The notes beneath the pieces were generated by a model, which ran no database searches, was not told the DNA's origin, and saw nothing but the letters and a program-made list of their open reading frames with translations. From contig OX377204.1 in NCBI GenBank assembly GCA_947396885.1, positions 2,170,001-2,234,000 on the forward strand: a stretch of 64,000 nt of DNA, given 5' to 3'. Positions 33,892 through 45,700 of the stretch are shown piece after piece. The stretch comes from Heligmosomoides polygyrus polygyrus. Its lineage: Eukaryota > Nematoda > Chromadorea > Rhabditida > Heligmosomidae. A program made the translations under genes and the position numbers. Within the stretch, counting starts at the first letter, position 1. Every line of letters begins with the position of its first letter.

Positions 33892-36800
33892 ATGCTGGGT
33901 AAATCCTCCCTATTCCTTCTCGGTGTTATCCCGGTAATCCTCGCACCAGCTATTAGCAGCGATTCATCCACCAATTTTCTTACTAAACTTGTCGGTAAGT
34001 CAGGGGTGGACTGGTCTTGTAAAGCGACCCTTCTGAGTGTCCTGAATGCCATTTTCAGGCTCCTTCCGCGGTCCGAATGGGATCAACATCACCCAGTTCT
34101 TGTCAACGTTTCAAATGCCGGCTTGCATGAAGCAGTGCCTTCCAGAACTCGATGGTCTGCTCATGGCGATGTCGAAGAGCAACGACACCAAGGACCTGGC
34201 CACAATTTGCAGGTTACTTTACCTACTAGGTTTACCTTAAAGATACGAGAACTGAGATGAAAACGTTGGGTTGAACTGCATCGTAGAGGAGAGAGGCTCT
34301 TCAGAATCCCGTGTCAGGTGTCGTGTCAGTTCTAGCGAAAGCACTAACCTATTCCTAGGAGTTGCTCATATATGTACGGGCAACATCATCTTCCTTTCAT
34401 CCTAAAGTTCTCATCTAGACCTAGGCGAAGGAGGTGAAATCAATACACCAAAACGACGTTAACTTCCGGTTCCAGCTTTCAAATTCACTTTCCCCTATAT
34501 GGGAAATAAATTTGTGGAAGTAGTCACGATGGAGGGAAGTTTTTGGTATATGTCGTGTAGGTGGGCAGCATTGGTAGGTGGAAACGCTTCAACCAATCAG
34601 ACCCATTGAATATGCGGGCCATTCAGGGCAGTTGGTATGTCATGCAGTTGGCATGTACAGTTGGTGCCTTGATTGGCTGGCATGTGTGCGGTCTGTGCTC
34701 TGTTTGGCTATCATTGGCTGGCGCGCTCATTATTGGCAGGCGCGCCCCCACCTGCCAATGCTGCTCACCTACGCGACATGTGCTGAAGTTTTAAAAAGAG
34801 CTGGAAAACCAACAACATAACCAGCCTGGACTAGTAGTTCACAAAGTGAGATCAGCTTATAAGTCTCTATATTTCAGCGAGATACAGTCGTCCACCCATT
34901 GTGCGTCTAACGCCGGCTGTTCGAAGGTATTCGTCGAGGCGGCTGCCAGCGCGTTCCAGTTCATTTGTTTGGATAATATCCACTGTACGTCGATTTTTCA
35001 AAGAAATTTTTTGGTTTGGCAAAGCCACAGTCCCTTAGGAAAGTGGAAGAAACTTGTGAGATTTTTGACAGTAATCTTCGTTGGTAAACGCAATCCCCAA
35101 GAAAAACGGTTGTATGCGGGCAGATAGCGGCGTCTTCGCGTCTTTTAGCCTTAGTTTATACTTGCGTCGCTGCGCGGCGCGGCATCATGGTCGGGATAGA
35201 TATCGACCGCGCGGCGCGATAAATCGATATCTATGACAATCATGATGCCGCGCCGCGTGGCAGCACAGGTATAAACTAGGGCTTAAGCGGCTTGCGGAGT
35301 GGGGACGTAAGCGCTGCGCAGTTCTACCGAACGCCCTGACGTTGGACAAAAAAAAATCAGCTGAAAAATCATCCCATAGGCGACTGTTTATCGACCGCGT
35401 AGCTCGACCAATGTGGCCACAATAGGTCCTGTTCATACTTCGCGACAAGAGCGACTTGTCGCTCGCGCAAAATATGCATATCGATTAAAACCGCCACTGA
35501 AAAGTGTTAAAACACGAGCGACGGCGCTGTCGCTCCAGTCGCTCTTGTCGCTCTGCACGCTTCGCACGCCACGCGAATCGATTAAAACAGAGCGCGCGCC
35601 GCCGAAAAGTGTTCAAACTCAGGCGGCGGCGTTGTCGCTCTAGTCGCTGCTGTCGCCTGTTCATACTTCCACGCGCTGCGCTCTTGTCGCTGCTGTTGCG
35701 TAGTATGAACAGACCTATACGTGGCGTCGCGTCGCGAGGTGTCGAAGCATAAACGGGCCATGACCCTATCACAGCGCTTTAACCTTGTGTTCGCACAGTC
35801 TGTCTTCGCGGCCGATGCAAATTTTATCGTACGTCATTCTCGACGACGAAGCGCACTCTATTACCGCGCAACGCTTGCATCACCACACCGCATGCTGATC
35901 AAATGGCGCGACAAGGTCGCAATCTGTCCGCGGACAACTACAAAGATTTCCGAACTAAAAACAATGGGCTATGATATTACTTGGGAGGGGGAGGGCGTCA
36001 CCTTTGAAAGACATTAGCCCTGGTTTATAGTTGCGCCACTGCGCGACGCGGCACCATAGTCGGAATAGATATCGACAAGGCAGTGCGAAAAATCGATATC
36101 TATGGCGACCATCACGTTGCAAGTATAAACTAGGGCTTAGCCTTCTAAGTATGCATTAAAACACTCCAATTTGCTTAAGATCAGAATGGTGCTCCTCCAT
36201 GCCAATTTGATCGCTATTATGCTCTGAATTGCATCCAAAGGTCAGTATTCCAGCGCTTTCCGAGTCTGTTGCGTGTGTGAAGGACACCGCTCTCGACATT
36301 CAACCTGAATGTGAGGCGCATTGCGCTGTCCAATCCAGGATTGTAGAAGATGCTTCCAACAACAAGATCGAAGCGGTTTTTGAAGTGCCGCGCCTTTGCA
36401 AGTAGGTTTCACAGAATACATTCTCTTCCACTTCTAGTAGGTCTCTCCCATTATTTCGTGGCTACATCACTGGCACGCAGCCTACGGTCGTCATAATATG
36501 TATCTATCCCTGTCGAGAAGGAGCTACCTTCACTCACCGGTACATTTACAACCGGAAAAAAAAACTCGTTCGAGTTGTTCGGTGCACATCGCCCACAGCC
36601 GCGCTATTCAAACCTGGTTTTTATTAGCCATGGAGCGCCCTTACTACAGGCTCTGTACGTAGGAGCCAGGAATGAGGGACACTAACGAGACTCTATGGGA
36701 TTTTCTGCCCATCAGGAGCTTACTCCGACCCAACTTGCGCCGGGCAAGCACGCAAATATCACTAGCTGCAGCGACTGATTAGCGGAGGAATTGGCAACTG

Positions 36801-39800
36801 CGTGGTCCCGCAACGATTTCCCTGAATTTCACTCCGAAACTACGGTGGACAACTCAGACGGGTTTTTTCCGGTTGTAGGTTTATCAAACACTGCAACCTT
36901 GAACTGTCATCTGCATACATCATCGCATGTCATGCAACTACGTCCTCCAAGTTTAAATAAAACCACTATGGGACAGTTCCTGAAGGTCTCGTAGAAACTC
37001 ATGGAGGGGATGCGAATCACTATGTGCCCCCTTCGATTAAGAGCGTTTAAGGCACTATTGTACTTTCACAACTCCACGAGTCGAGGAGAGGTCGAAAAAA
37101 AATTTTTCGCCCAAACTTCGGCTAGGGGGGTTATTTGGGGTGCTGATCACGAATCTGACATCCGTTTTTCGTTTTACGCTGGAGTACGGTAAGTTACGGT
37201 AGGTACCGGTGAGTAAGGTAATGGTCACCGATTGCGCCCAAACTCTAGCGTAAAACAAAAAACGGATGTCATATTCGTGATCAGCACCCCAAATAACCCC
37301 CATAGGCGAAGTTTGGGCGAAATCGGTGATTATGACCTCAACAGCCTTAGTCACCCGTACCTACCGTAACCTACCGTAATCGGCCGTAATTTTGAAAGCG
37401 GATCTCAGATTCGTGATCAGCACCCCAAATAACCCCCCTCGCCGAAGTTTGGGCGAAAAAATTTTTTTCGACCTCTCCTCGACCCGTGGAGTTGTGAAAG
37501 TACAATAGTGCCGTGTTTAATAAACTTACAATCGAAAAAACCGTCAGAGTTATCCACCATAGTTTCGGAGTGATATTCAGGGAAATCGTTACGGGACCAC
37601 GCTGTCGCTTATCTCAGTGCTATCAATCTCTTCTGCTAGTGATACTTGCGTGCTTGGCTTCACTATTAGCTCCTGTTTAGTGGTTTTCCCTCACTTGATA
37701 TTGAGCTTGTACTGAAGGGGGGAGGGACCGATAGGCCCCGTTTATACTTCAACGCCGAGCGACGCGACGCAACGTATGGTGGCTGCATTGATTGAGCGGC
37801 AGCGGCGCGGCCGATCAATTTGGCCACTTTACATGCCGTCGCGTCGCTCGGCGTCAGAAGTATAAACGGTGCCATAAGGAGGAATGGCACGAAGGCTACC
37901 AGTAAGGAGGGAATGGCGGCAGAGGGAGACAGTTAAGTAGGAAATGGCAAGAGGGGGGGGGGGGGGGTGGCAATGAAGGGAAACCAAGACGGGGGCCAAG
38001 ACCAGAAAACAGGTTTGTACCCTAAACGTAGTCAATAGACATTGAGGAGCACAGTGAATACCGCTTAGAAGGATCTGGGGCCGTATGCTCGTGCTCCCCC
38101 GTTGGGGGAAAATCAATCAATATCAGCACATCTTATCACGCCCCAATCCCCCATCGGGGAGACTCGCGGTAGACGAGCATACGGCCCCTGTAAACGAGAT
38201 AAAACAATATCAGAATAAATTAATAGAAAAATAAAGCAGCAGAGTAAGAGCTACTAAATTACGAGCCGCATCGTTTACATATAGCCTAGGCTCCAACCAG
38301 GAATAAGTGGATTGACCATTATCCGTTATCCGGTTTCCAAAGGTTTTGGTCTATCCCTTTTCTTCTCTCTAGTACGGGTGCTTCATGGCTAGCAAAGTCC
38401 AGGTTTGAATCGCGCGCCAGGGGCGTCAGGCCCCGTTTATACTTCCGACGCCGAGCGACGCGATGGCATACATAGTGGCCAATTCATCGATCGCATTGCG
38501 CGATCAATATGGTCACAATACGTGGCGTCGCGTCGCTCGGCGTCGAAGTATAAACGGGCCCTTACGCACCGTACAACTCGGACGGGTTTTTTCCGGTTGT
38601 AAGTGTATCGTCGAGTCCGATTAGGATAGATCCTATATTGTTTTGCTTTCCTGGCTAGGGCCCACCTACGCAATAGGGTTGCGCTAGAATAGTGAAATCC
38701 TCTAAGAAATTACGGAGGAAAAATTCATCGCCTTAAGAGCGCCTTATTTTCAAGCTTATATAGGCGGCCACCGTTAACGTTAGGTGTACTAGTTGTGTTG
38801 TTTTTACATTTTTTTCTGGTGAGCAACACGGTCTAATAGAACGAGGATCACATCCCGAAGATAGTATGCGATCGCTACGCGATTGGAAACGGCGGATATC
38901 AGGACCGGCTCATCGTAACCTTAGGCGTTGGATGAGGCGTTCTTTGTGCAATCGCAGAACCGTGCTGGGAAGAGGCTCCATGGTGTGTGCCATCCATGCT
39001 GCTCGTATGGAAACTGCTTTCGTCGCTCAAGAGGAGTCCGGCTAGGTTCTGCGCTCTTCGAGGAGTGTCCACGACCTGGTTCAATGCGCGAAAAAAAACC
39101 CAACATTATGTAGATGTTGTGTAGATGTCGAAACCCCTCAGATCACAGATAGTTTGGGATTGCACCGCGCCACGCATTCTACTTCCGTGGGATGCAATGT
39201 AGGAAATTTGAATGCGTGTTATGGATACGATGTCTTATGGTGGCCAACCGACGAACAAGTCAGCGTTAAGGTCCGGTACCATCACCATCAGGTATCGACC
39301 CCTAGGGGATGGAATGCTTGGTTGGCCTGGGCGGGAAATCTGAGCCAAGGAACTGGTGTCGGGTGCGCAGGCGACAGCCGGAACGCAGTTAAGGTCTGGC
39401 TATATTTCGCGGCAGCAGCGACAACAGCGACGAGAGCGCAGCGCGCGGAAGAATGAACAAGTGACAGTAACGACTGGAGCGACTAGAACTGCAAGAGCGA
39501 CTGGAGCGACAGCGCCGACGCTCGAGTATGAACACTTTTCGGCGGTGCACACTCGGTTTTGATCGATATGCATGCTTTGCACGGGCGAGAGTCGCTCTTG
39601 TTGCGAAGTATGAATAGACCCTTATGTGGTAGCTAGTAGTCTTCCATACACGCTTACACTATTTTCGTCTATCACCTACACTACCACGACTTGTATTGTG
39701 TCCGGCCCAGCAGCAACCACACCTCGCTTCAAAATGACGCGTCACTCAATCTCTTTTGGGATGCGCCACGCATTCTACTCTTACGAGATGTCGTGGAGGT

Positions 39801-40042
39801 GATTTGAATACGTGTCTGGCCATGCAATGACCTGCTATGGCCAGCCGGTGAACAAGTCAGCGCCTTACCGTTTTAGCTCGACGCGTTGCCTGTTGACGTG
39901 CTTCAAGAAGAAGATCGACACCAAGTGCCGGATCGGCGAGAAGAATCTGCTCGACAGCTTGCTGTCCGCGGTGATGCGTGGCGAAGACCATGCTTTCGAC
40001 AGCGCCCTTGACTGGATTATGCCAGAAAGCTGCAAGCTCAAG
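33892..40042 (+). CDS. Secreted Cys-rich protein, CPG4/DUF19-like, five exons (N-terminal half of a longer gene?)
   Basis: The exons are 33892-33994, 34059-34212, 34878-34984, 36254-36401 and 39877-40042 (226 codons). All junction phases agree (1, 2, 1, 2, 0), with donors GTAAGT, GTTACT, GTACGT, GTAGGT and GTTTGG and acceptors ending TTTTCAG, TTTCAG, TTCCAG and TTTTAG. MLGKSSLFLLGVIPVILAPA is a clear signal peptide. The mature part has 14 cysteines, as in FQMPACMKQCLPELDGLLMA, THCASNAGCSKVF, CVKDTALDIQPECEAHC and STRCLLTCFKKKIDTKC, and sequons NIT, NDT and NST. The pattern resembles nematode chondroitin proteoglycan 4/DUF19 ectodomains; the family is tentative. The last exon ends in phase 0, matching the exon at 42726, so this may join the gene below. 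Alternatives are read-through to TAA/TGA near 40168, or a last exon 40179-40331 that contains an AATAAA. Confidence 0.68.
34541..34792. mobile_element. MITE, GATGGGCAGCATTGG family, copy 2 (in intron 2)
   Basis: GTATATGTCGTGTAGGTGGG-CAGCATTGG is inverted at CCAATGCTGCTCACCTACGCGACATGTGC. It lies wholly in the intron 34213-34877 of the Cys-rich secreted gene. Confidence 0.75.
35148..35282. mobile_element. TWA-flanked MITE (GCCTTAGTTTATAC ends), intron 3
   Basis: The inverted ends and the TTA duplications (35145-35147, 35283-35285) enclose GC-rich arms and a GATATCGA hairpin. Closely related to 36017-36136 and to the outer element at 42175. Confidence 0.8.
35425..35715. mobile_element. MITE inserted in an older MITE, intron 3
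   Basis: GGTCCTGTTCATACTTCGCG and inverse bound an array of AGAGCGAC/GTCGCTCTTGTCGCT motifs. It splits an older copy: AATGTGGCCACAAT to the left rejoins ACGTGGCGTCGCGTCG...AAACGGGCC (to about 35760), the layout seen uninterrupted at 38429-38561. Confidence 0.7.
36017..36136. mobile_element. TWA-flanked MITE, intron 3
   Basis: GCCCTGGTTTATAGTTGCGCC and inverse, with TTA at 36014-36016 and 36137-36139. Confidence 0.8.
36803..37606. mobile_element. Large palindromic foldback element, intron 4
   Basis: The outer arms carry CGATTTCCCTGAATTTCACT...GGTGGA(C/T)AAC and inverse. The next layer is GGCACTATTGTACTTTCACA...GACCTCTCC and inverse. The core (37110-37440) is a palindrome of GTTATTTGGGGTGCTGATCA and GTACCTACCGTAAC blocks shared with 32876-33350. 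No coding content. Confidence 0.72.
37734..37873. mobile_element. GGCCCCGTTTATAC MITE, ATA-flanked
   Basis: GGCCCCGTTTATACTTC-ACGCCGAGCGACGCGACG and inverse, with ATA at 37731-37733 and 37874-37876. Confidence 0.8.
38077..38188. mobile_element. 112-bp MITE, GGGGCCGTATGCTCGT ends
   Basis: Perfect 16-bp inverted ends with inner arms CTCCCCCGTTGGGGGA / TCCCCCATCGGGGAG. Seen once. Confidence 0.75.
38429..38561. mobile_element. GGCCCCGTTTATAC MITE
   Basis: The ends match 37734-37873. The right flank is TTA; the left is TCA, one base off. Confidence 0.78.
38945..39075 (+). repeat. One dispersed unit of the 113-bp repeat
   Basis: TGTGTGCCATCCATGCTGCT, GGAAACTGCTTTCGTCGCTC and GTTCTGCGCTCTTCGAGGAG match the array at 25050-25436 in reverse orientation. 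Confidence 0.6.
39150..39388 (-). mobile_element. SINE1, copy 4, head removed by a MITE
   Basis: Body and B-box region are present; the sequence stops at CGACAGCCGGAACGCAG where the MITE at 39392 begins, so the A box is missing. Confidence 0.65.
39392..39621. mobile_element. TTA-flanked MITE with AGCGAC-rich arms
   Basis: AGGTCTGGCTATATTTCGCG / CGAAGTATGAATAGACCC ends, with TTA on both sides. Same group as 35425, 42226 and 45194. Confidence 0.68.
39735..39868 (-). mobile_element. SINE1, copy 5, 3' half only
   Basis: The body up to AAGTCAGCGC is present, then it stops 8 bp before the TTTTAG acceptor of the exon at 39877. Confidence 0.65.
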
Positions 40043-40687
40043 GTTTGGATTTATTTGATTTCGGGATCAATCCTAATCGGAGGGGGGGGGGCTAATAGTG
40101 CTTCGCATTTCTCACCCCTTGACTTAGTTTCTACGAGAGATTCAGATGCTCTCCCGTTATGTGAATGATTTTATTTAGGTTCAGGAAATATTGCGTGGCA
40201 TAGGAGTGGCAGCGACGCTTTACGGTTATCCCCTCCCGATTAGGACAGATCCTGATTTCGCTAGCAATTATTACATACCTCTTGCTAGTTATGGGGCGCT
40301 ATTAAATAAATCACGGAACAGAAACGAGTGAAATCTAACGAGGAACATCAACGAAGTGACCGAGGAGATTCTTATGGTTCGATCAACTTATGCAGTCTTG
40401 CAAGGCTTCGTCTGGAAAGAACCATAGTGGTTTCCAGATTTTCTGCGACCTCTGATAGGTGAGCAAAAATGACGACTGGAATGGCCTTTTCGTACCCAGA
40501 GATTATCCTGAGGCTTCAATCATCATTGCATTTAACAATTTCAAATGGAACTGAAAAGCCACATGCTGAAGAGAAATCCACCAGAAACCGGATCCGTGAA
40601 TGAGTTTCCCAGTTGTAGAAGGTATGAATTGAAGCATTACCTGGAATTCACAGAAGCGCGGAGGGGGGTGAATGGCGGGGTAGAATT

Positions 40688-41566
40688 ATATACCGTTTTC
40701 ACGTCGAGTTTACACATCAAATTAGACGCTTTTCAGACCAAATTGGACACGTTTCAAATTAAATTGGACGCTTTAAGCTAAGCCTAAGCCTAAGGCTTTT
40801 GAAATCAACTCTTCCAACTTTCAAAATGACCTTTAAATTACAAACTCACTAAGATGGCTAGAATAATTTTTTGTTCAAGAAAAATTTGGTAGAACTTAGA
40901 TTGAAATTTCTTCGTTGAACTGCCCCAAGATGTGTAATAATTTTATAAAAATAAAACCAGTGAATTAAACTTTGCTTTAACGCGCAGCAAGCAGCAATCA
41001 TGTAGTACACTAAAAGACTGAATCGCACTGTGCACTAAAAGCATGTCGCAATTTTTATTCGATTAATAGTGTAAATACTGCTTACATGCAGCAAGAAAGT
41101 TAGGATATGTATGCGTTTTTACAATTATTCATGCTACACCGTTTGCAGATGTGAAATTGCTTGCAAACAGAAATGTTGTTATCAATCGAACAGAGCAAAG
41201 TTTTGGACGAGGGCATGGCGCATTCTCTGTTTTAGCAACATGAAATGGCTGCCTTCCTGCTCATTGAAACAAGCTTAAAATCATTGTTATTCCTCAAAAA
41301 AATAAAAATTTAATAAAATTTCAAACGATGCGCTCACAATTTGGGTAGGAGAATTGTAACATTTAAGGAATCATACTAAAGTTTTCCTTGAACAAAAAAT
41401 TTTTAACATTTTTGGAGTCTCTAGTTTAATGTAGAAGAAGCTTATTTCAATTTGTTAGAGTTCGCTTTGACTTGAAAATCCCAAGGTTGGCATAGAAGAG
41501 TGTCCAATTTGACGTGAATGGTGTCCAATTCGACGTAAAAATGGTATATCACTCATCGAATCCTAC
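40688..41566. mobile_element. Foldback element F, copy 3, complete
   Basis: TATACCGTTTTCACGTCGAG on the left is the inverse of CGACGTAAAAATGGTATA on the right. Both ends carry repeats of AAATTGGACAC/GTGTCCAATT. About 880 bp without a frame. The best-preserved copy of the family. Confidence 0.75.
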
Positions 41567-41689
41567 CATATTATATATATCAAACTTGTCTTCTTCCCAC
41601 TATCATGTGTGGGAAAACTTATCCATTAACGTGAACCCATTACCTTAGCCCATTACCTCGTGAATCTGGCTACAGGAATACGACAAAGA

Positions 41690-41900
41690 TTGGATGGCCG
41701 AGTGGATAACGTCGCGGACTTGCGGGAGAGTGATCAGGGATCAATCCAAGTGATGGCATTTATACATTGATAGTGGCAATTTTTACATTTATGTCATGTA
41801 GAGTGCATTTTGTCCTCGAAAGGGTAGTGGGTTCGTTTTCTAACACCGTTTCTAACCTATTTTCTTTTCGCGACGCTATCCACTCGGCCATCTATTTGCT
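41690..41900. mobile_element. Small inverted-repeat element with tRNA-like arms
   Basis: GATGGCCGAGTGGATAACG (41697) is inverted at CGCTATCCACTCGGCCATC (about 41875). The first arm continues GTCGCGGACTTGCGGGAG...GGGATCAATCC, resembling the A and B boxes of a Ser/Leu-type tRNA. Confidence 0.5.
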
Positions 41901-42174
41901 TTCGCCTTTCTGATGGATGTTTCTCCTGAACGTGCCTTTTGGCTTCTATTAAAAACCGCTAGGTTCTAGCTATGACTGAACCTCCAAACCTTTCGCAGGA
42001 TTATTTCTGAGCACGCAAAGGCCATTTCACAGGCGTCAGTTTTGCCATTTTTGGCTTACTCAGAACTCTTTAGAAAATTTGGAAACCACATCTGTGTTTC
42101 CCAGACAACGCCCTTCAATCCTGTGTAGGTCGCTTTGGGAGTCTCCACTCTCACTTTGTCGACCTTCCTCGTAA

Positions 42175-42565
42175 GCCCTGGTTTATAGTTACGCCGCTGC
42201 GCGGCGCGGCACCTTAGTCGGAATAGGGCGTGTTCATACTTCGCGACAAGAGCGGCAAGTGCGACTGGGGCGACGGATGTAATGTGGTGTACGTAAATAA
42301 TTACACATTTCACACTACATTCATCGCAGAAGGAGTGTGGAGTACGCAATTATTTACGTACACCACACTATGTCCGTCGCCCCAGTCGCTCTTGTCGCTC
42401 TTGTTGCTCCAGTAGCTTCAGTCGCTCTTGTCGCTTTTGTCGCTTTTGTCGCTCTTGTCGCGAAGTATGAACAGGCCCATAGGTATCGACCGGGCGGCGC
42501 GAAAAATCGATATCTATGGCGACCATCACGCCGCGCCGCGTGGCGGCGCAAGTATAAACCAGTCC
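42175..42565. mobile_element. TAA-flanked MITE with a nested ATA-flanked MITE
   Basis: Outer: GCCCTGGTTTATAGTTACGCC and inverse, TAA at 42172-42174 and 42566-42568. Inner: 42226-42478, GGGCGTGTTCATACTTCGCG and inverse, ATA at 42223-42225 and 42479-42481. Removing the inner element and one ATA restores GGAATAGGTATCGACC of the outer family. The inner one contains a hairpin of TGGTGTACGTAAATAATT. Confidence 0.85.
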
Positions 42566-42725
42566 TAAATCCTGTCACCAAGTTAAGCACATTTAATTGT
42601 ATTCGAACCTAATCACTTGGTTCGAGAAGAGTTTTAGAGGCGCTAAGGACGTCTAGCTGGGTAAAACGTTCCACATTGCTTATCCCTTTCATAGATCTCT
42701 CTCAATTACTCTCTCTCTTTTACAG

Positions 42726-45700
42726 GGATCCAAGTTCTCAAACGACTCTTCCTCCCCCTCGTCTCCAATCGCTGTAGGACAGGTAAATAAAGAGCACCTC
42801 GATGTACTCCGAAGTACCACGACACCTGTCACATTTTAGGTACCTCGTGGTCCTTCAACAAGGAACAGGATAACGCTGACGAAGAATGTACGGGAAAAGG
42901 ACACTATGACGAATTCTGCTCCAGACTCAAACCAGAGTCCCACCAAGACGAATCGCATTCCCAGCAAGAACACTGTGGAGAAGGCGAAGGTTGCCGTTGG
43001 CGTCGGAAATGGAAAACCTGGACCGGTGACTGTGAGGCTTCCTCCAGCGACGAAGACTTCGGAAAACGCCGCTCAGCCCGTCGAGGCGGCTCTAATCATT
43101 GATGGTGAGGTGAGCATGTCGTCAAATTCAGGGCACTAGGTGGCTTCTTATTTGCTGAGTAAGCACATTAGTAGAGCATATTGCTAGAACACTACCCCAG
43201 GGCATGAACAGAGCAAAATATGGTTCCATTTATTGAACTGTTTTTATAATAAATGGGCGACACATTTTCCTCATTATTTAGGTCATTGAGGCAAATATAA
43301 CGCGTCATGTCTAGTAAAAACCTTTAAAAAATTTGAAAATTCAACATCAAAACGCACTAGGTGCTAGATCTTTGTTTGCTTTCGGTTTAAAACGATGTAA
43401 ATTCGTCAGGATGCGCGACAGCGCAGTCGGAGGCGCCGGCTGTGAGGTCCACTCGACTCCAGGTGCCTGGTTCGGATTTTCCACCCTGATCAACAAGACC
43501 TTCCTTCGGATCGGTGAATTTGAGCCGGACTCGTTTGGAATAGACAAAACACAAAGTGTCCATTGGCTGCCCACCGCGACTCATTGTAAGGGCAAATACG
43601 TCGCTAAATTGCCTCTACGACATACCCCAGAAGTAGAATGCGTGGCGCATCCCAAAAGGCCTTGACTAACGCCGACTTTTATTCCTATTTTTAATTTTAC
43701 CATAAAAGGTGGATGGGCAAAGCGTCAGATGTCCATAAGAATCAATCGCACCTTGGCGATTTCTAGGATCTGGCGATGTTTAATTCCGGGATGGATTCAT
43801 CAATTTCGGGTTAGGGTGAAGAAATCCTTGTAGGTATGCGGATATGCCAACCAGGGGCCGGATTCATCAACCCGCTTACCCGCGGGTACCCGGGCGCGTA
43901 TAGGGGTAGACGTACCCACGATGTGGCATTCGTGATAAACCTTACCCATCATGTGGTGGGTAAGGTCGAGAAGACCCGGGGCCGGATTCATCAACAATTA
44001 AGCCCGTGGGTATGCGGGGTATAAGGAGTAGAGATAAGATGAGAGTCAGGTAGAGATAACGCAAGACTCAGAGACGCAGGTTCCATCGTGGGTATCTCTA
44101 CCCCTATACCCACGGGTTAGTCGTTGATGAATCCGGTCCCCGTTGATCGTCGTGGGTACACAGCCGCATACCCGCCACCATTTCACGCCCCATTTACAAA
44201 AATGCGCTCCACTGAAGTCATCTTTTCTCAGGAGGTCATGTGAGCTGCTTCTTTTCTCGAGAATAAACAGAAACCTCCTGAAAGCACGTCATTAAGAAAA
44301 TATACAAAATCGCAAGGAATAACACGAGACTCCGACTCTTCGTTAAACGCACACAAGCAAAAAACTGCGGGCGAGTTTTCGGACGAGTTGTACGGGCGGG
44401 AAAGGTAAAGATTGAAACTGTCTAACACGGGCATTGGCGAAGGAAGCGCGAAATCCTTCGTTCCAAGCTTTACACGCGCGAACCTCTCGTCAATCAGGGG
44501 GGGGGGGGTCCGGGGCTGGCAAGGGGGGGGGGGACTCCAGGGTGTAGTGCAGCCAAGCTGCTTGTGTGGAAACTGCTCTCATCCTCCAGGAGGGGTCCGA
44601 AGCTGGGTTCTGCGCTTTTGAAGCGGCAAAGCGTACACGGTTGGAGTTGCGCAAAAAATGCTTCAAAGTCGTGTAGACGTCGAAACCCCTCAAATATCAC
44701 ATAGTCAGCTGAAATGCAAAAATGTCACAACGCAGAAGAACCGAACCAGCAACCTTCCTAGTACGAAGCAACCCGCTTACCCACTGCACCGCGACTCGCT
44801 CGGCGACGCGCGTCCATCGCGGTTTTACAAGAGGTTGATCGAACGCCGACGCGATCTCTAAGCTAGGAGGGCGCAGAGAGCAAAAGACTACGGATCGAGG
44901 GTAAGGTAAAAGAACCCCGACAGACGTCCAGAAAAGTTATTCTTCTTGCATTCCGCTGATTCCGCTGTCAACACGGAGTGAAAAACGTGTCACAGTTGGG
45001 TAACGAGGGCGAATGAGGGGGCCACATCCACAGAATACTCTCCGACTGGGTGAAAACTGAAAAATTCGCTAATTTGACCGGAAATTTCTCTCGGAATTTC
45101 ACTCCTCGTTAAACGCACACAACAACAAAAAAAACTGCGGACGAGTTGTCGCGGTACAACCACACAGTTTGTCGCGAAGTATAAACAGACACAGGGCATG
45201 TTCATATTTCGCGACAACAGCGACAAGAGCGACTGGGGCGACGAACATAGTGTGGTGTACGTAAATAATTGCGTACTCCACACGCCGTCCGCAACGAATG
45301 TAGTGTGAAATGCGTAATTATTTATGTACACCACACTACATCCGTCGCCCCAGTCGCTCCAGTCGCTCTTGCCGCTCTTGCCGCTCTTGTCGCTTTTGTC
45401 GCTCTTGTCGCTCTTGTCGCGAAGTATGAACAGGCCCTAATAACTGTGTGGCCGTGCCGCGACAACTCGTCCGCAGTTTTGTTGTTGTTGTTGCTGTTGT
45501 GTGCGTTTAACGAGGAGTGAAACTCCGAGAGAAATTTACGGTTAAATTAGCGAATTTTTCAGTCTTCACCCAGTCGGAGAGTATTCTGTGGATGTGACCC
45601 CCTCATCCGCCCTCGTTATCTAACTGTGAGACGTCTTTCACTCCGTGCTGACAACGGAATCAGCGGAATGCTAGAAGAACAACTTTTCTTTATGTCTGTC

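Noticed and set aside
38945..39113. Short frames on both strands with DESSFHTSS motifs
   Set aside because: Same peptide strings recur wherever the 113-bp repeat occurs; repeat-derived.
40179..40331. Alternative terminal exon (VQEILRGIGVAATLYG...) for the Cys-rich gene
   Set aside because: The acceptor TTATTTAG and phase fit, but the frame contains AATAAA and the exon at 42726 fits equally well and brings a stalk, TM and poly(A) site. Kept only as an alternative.
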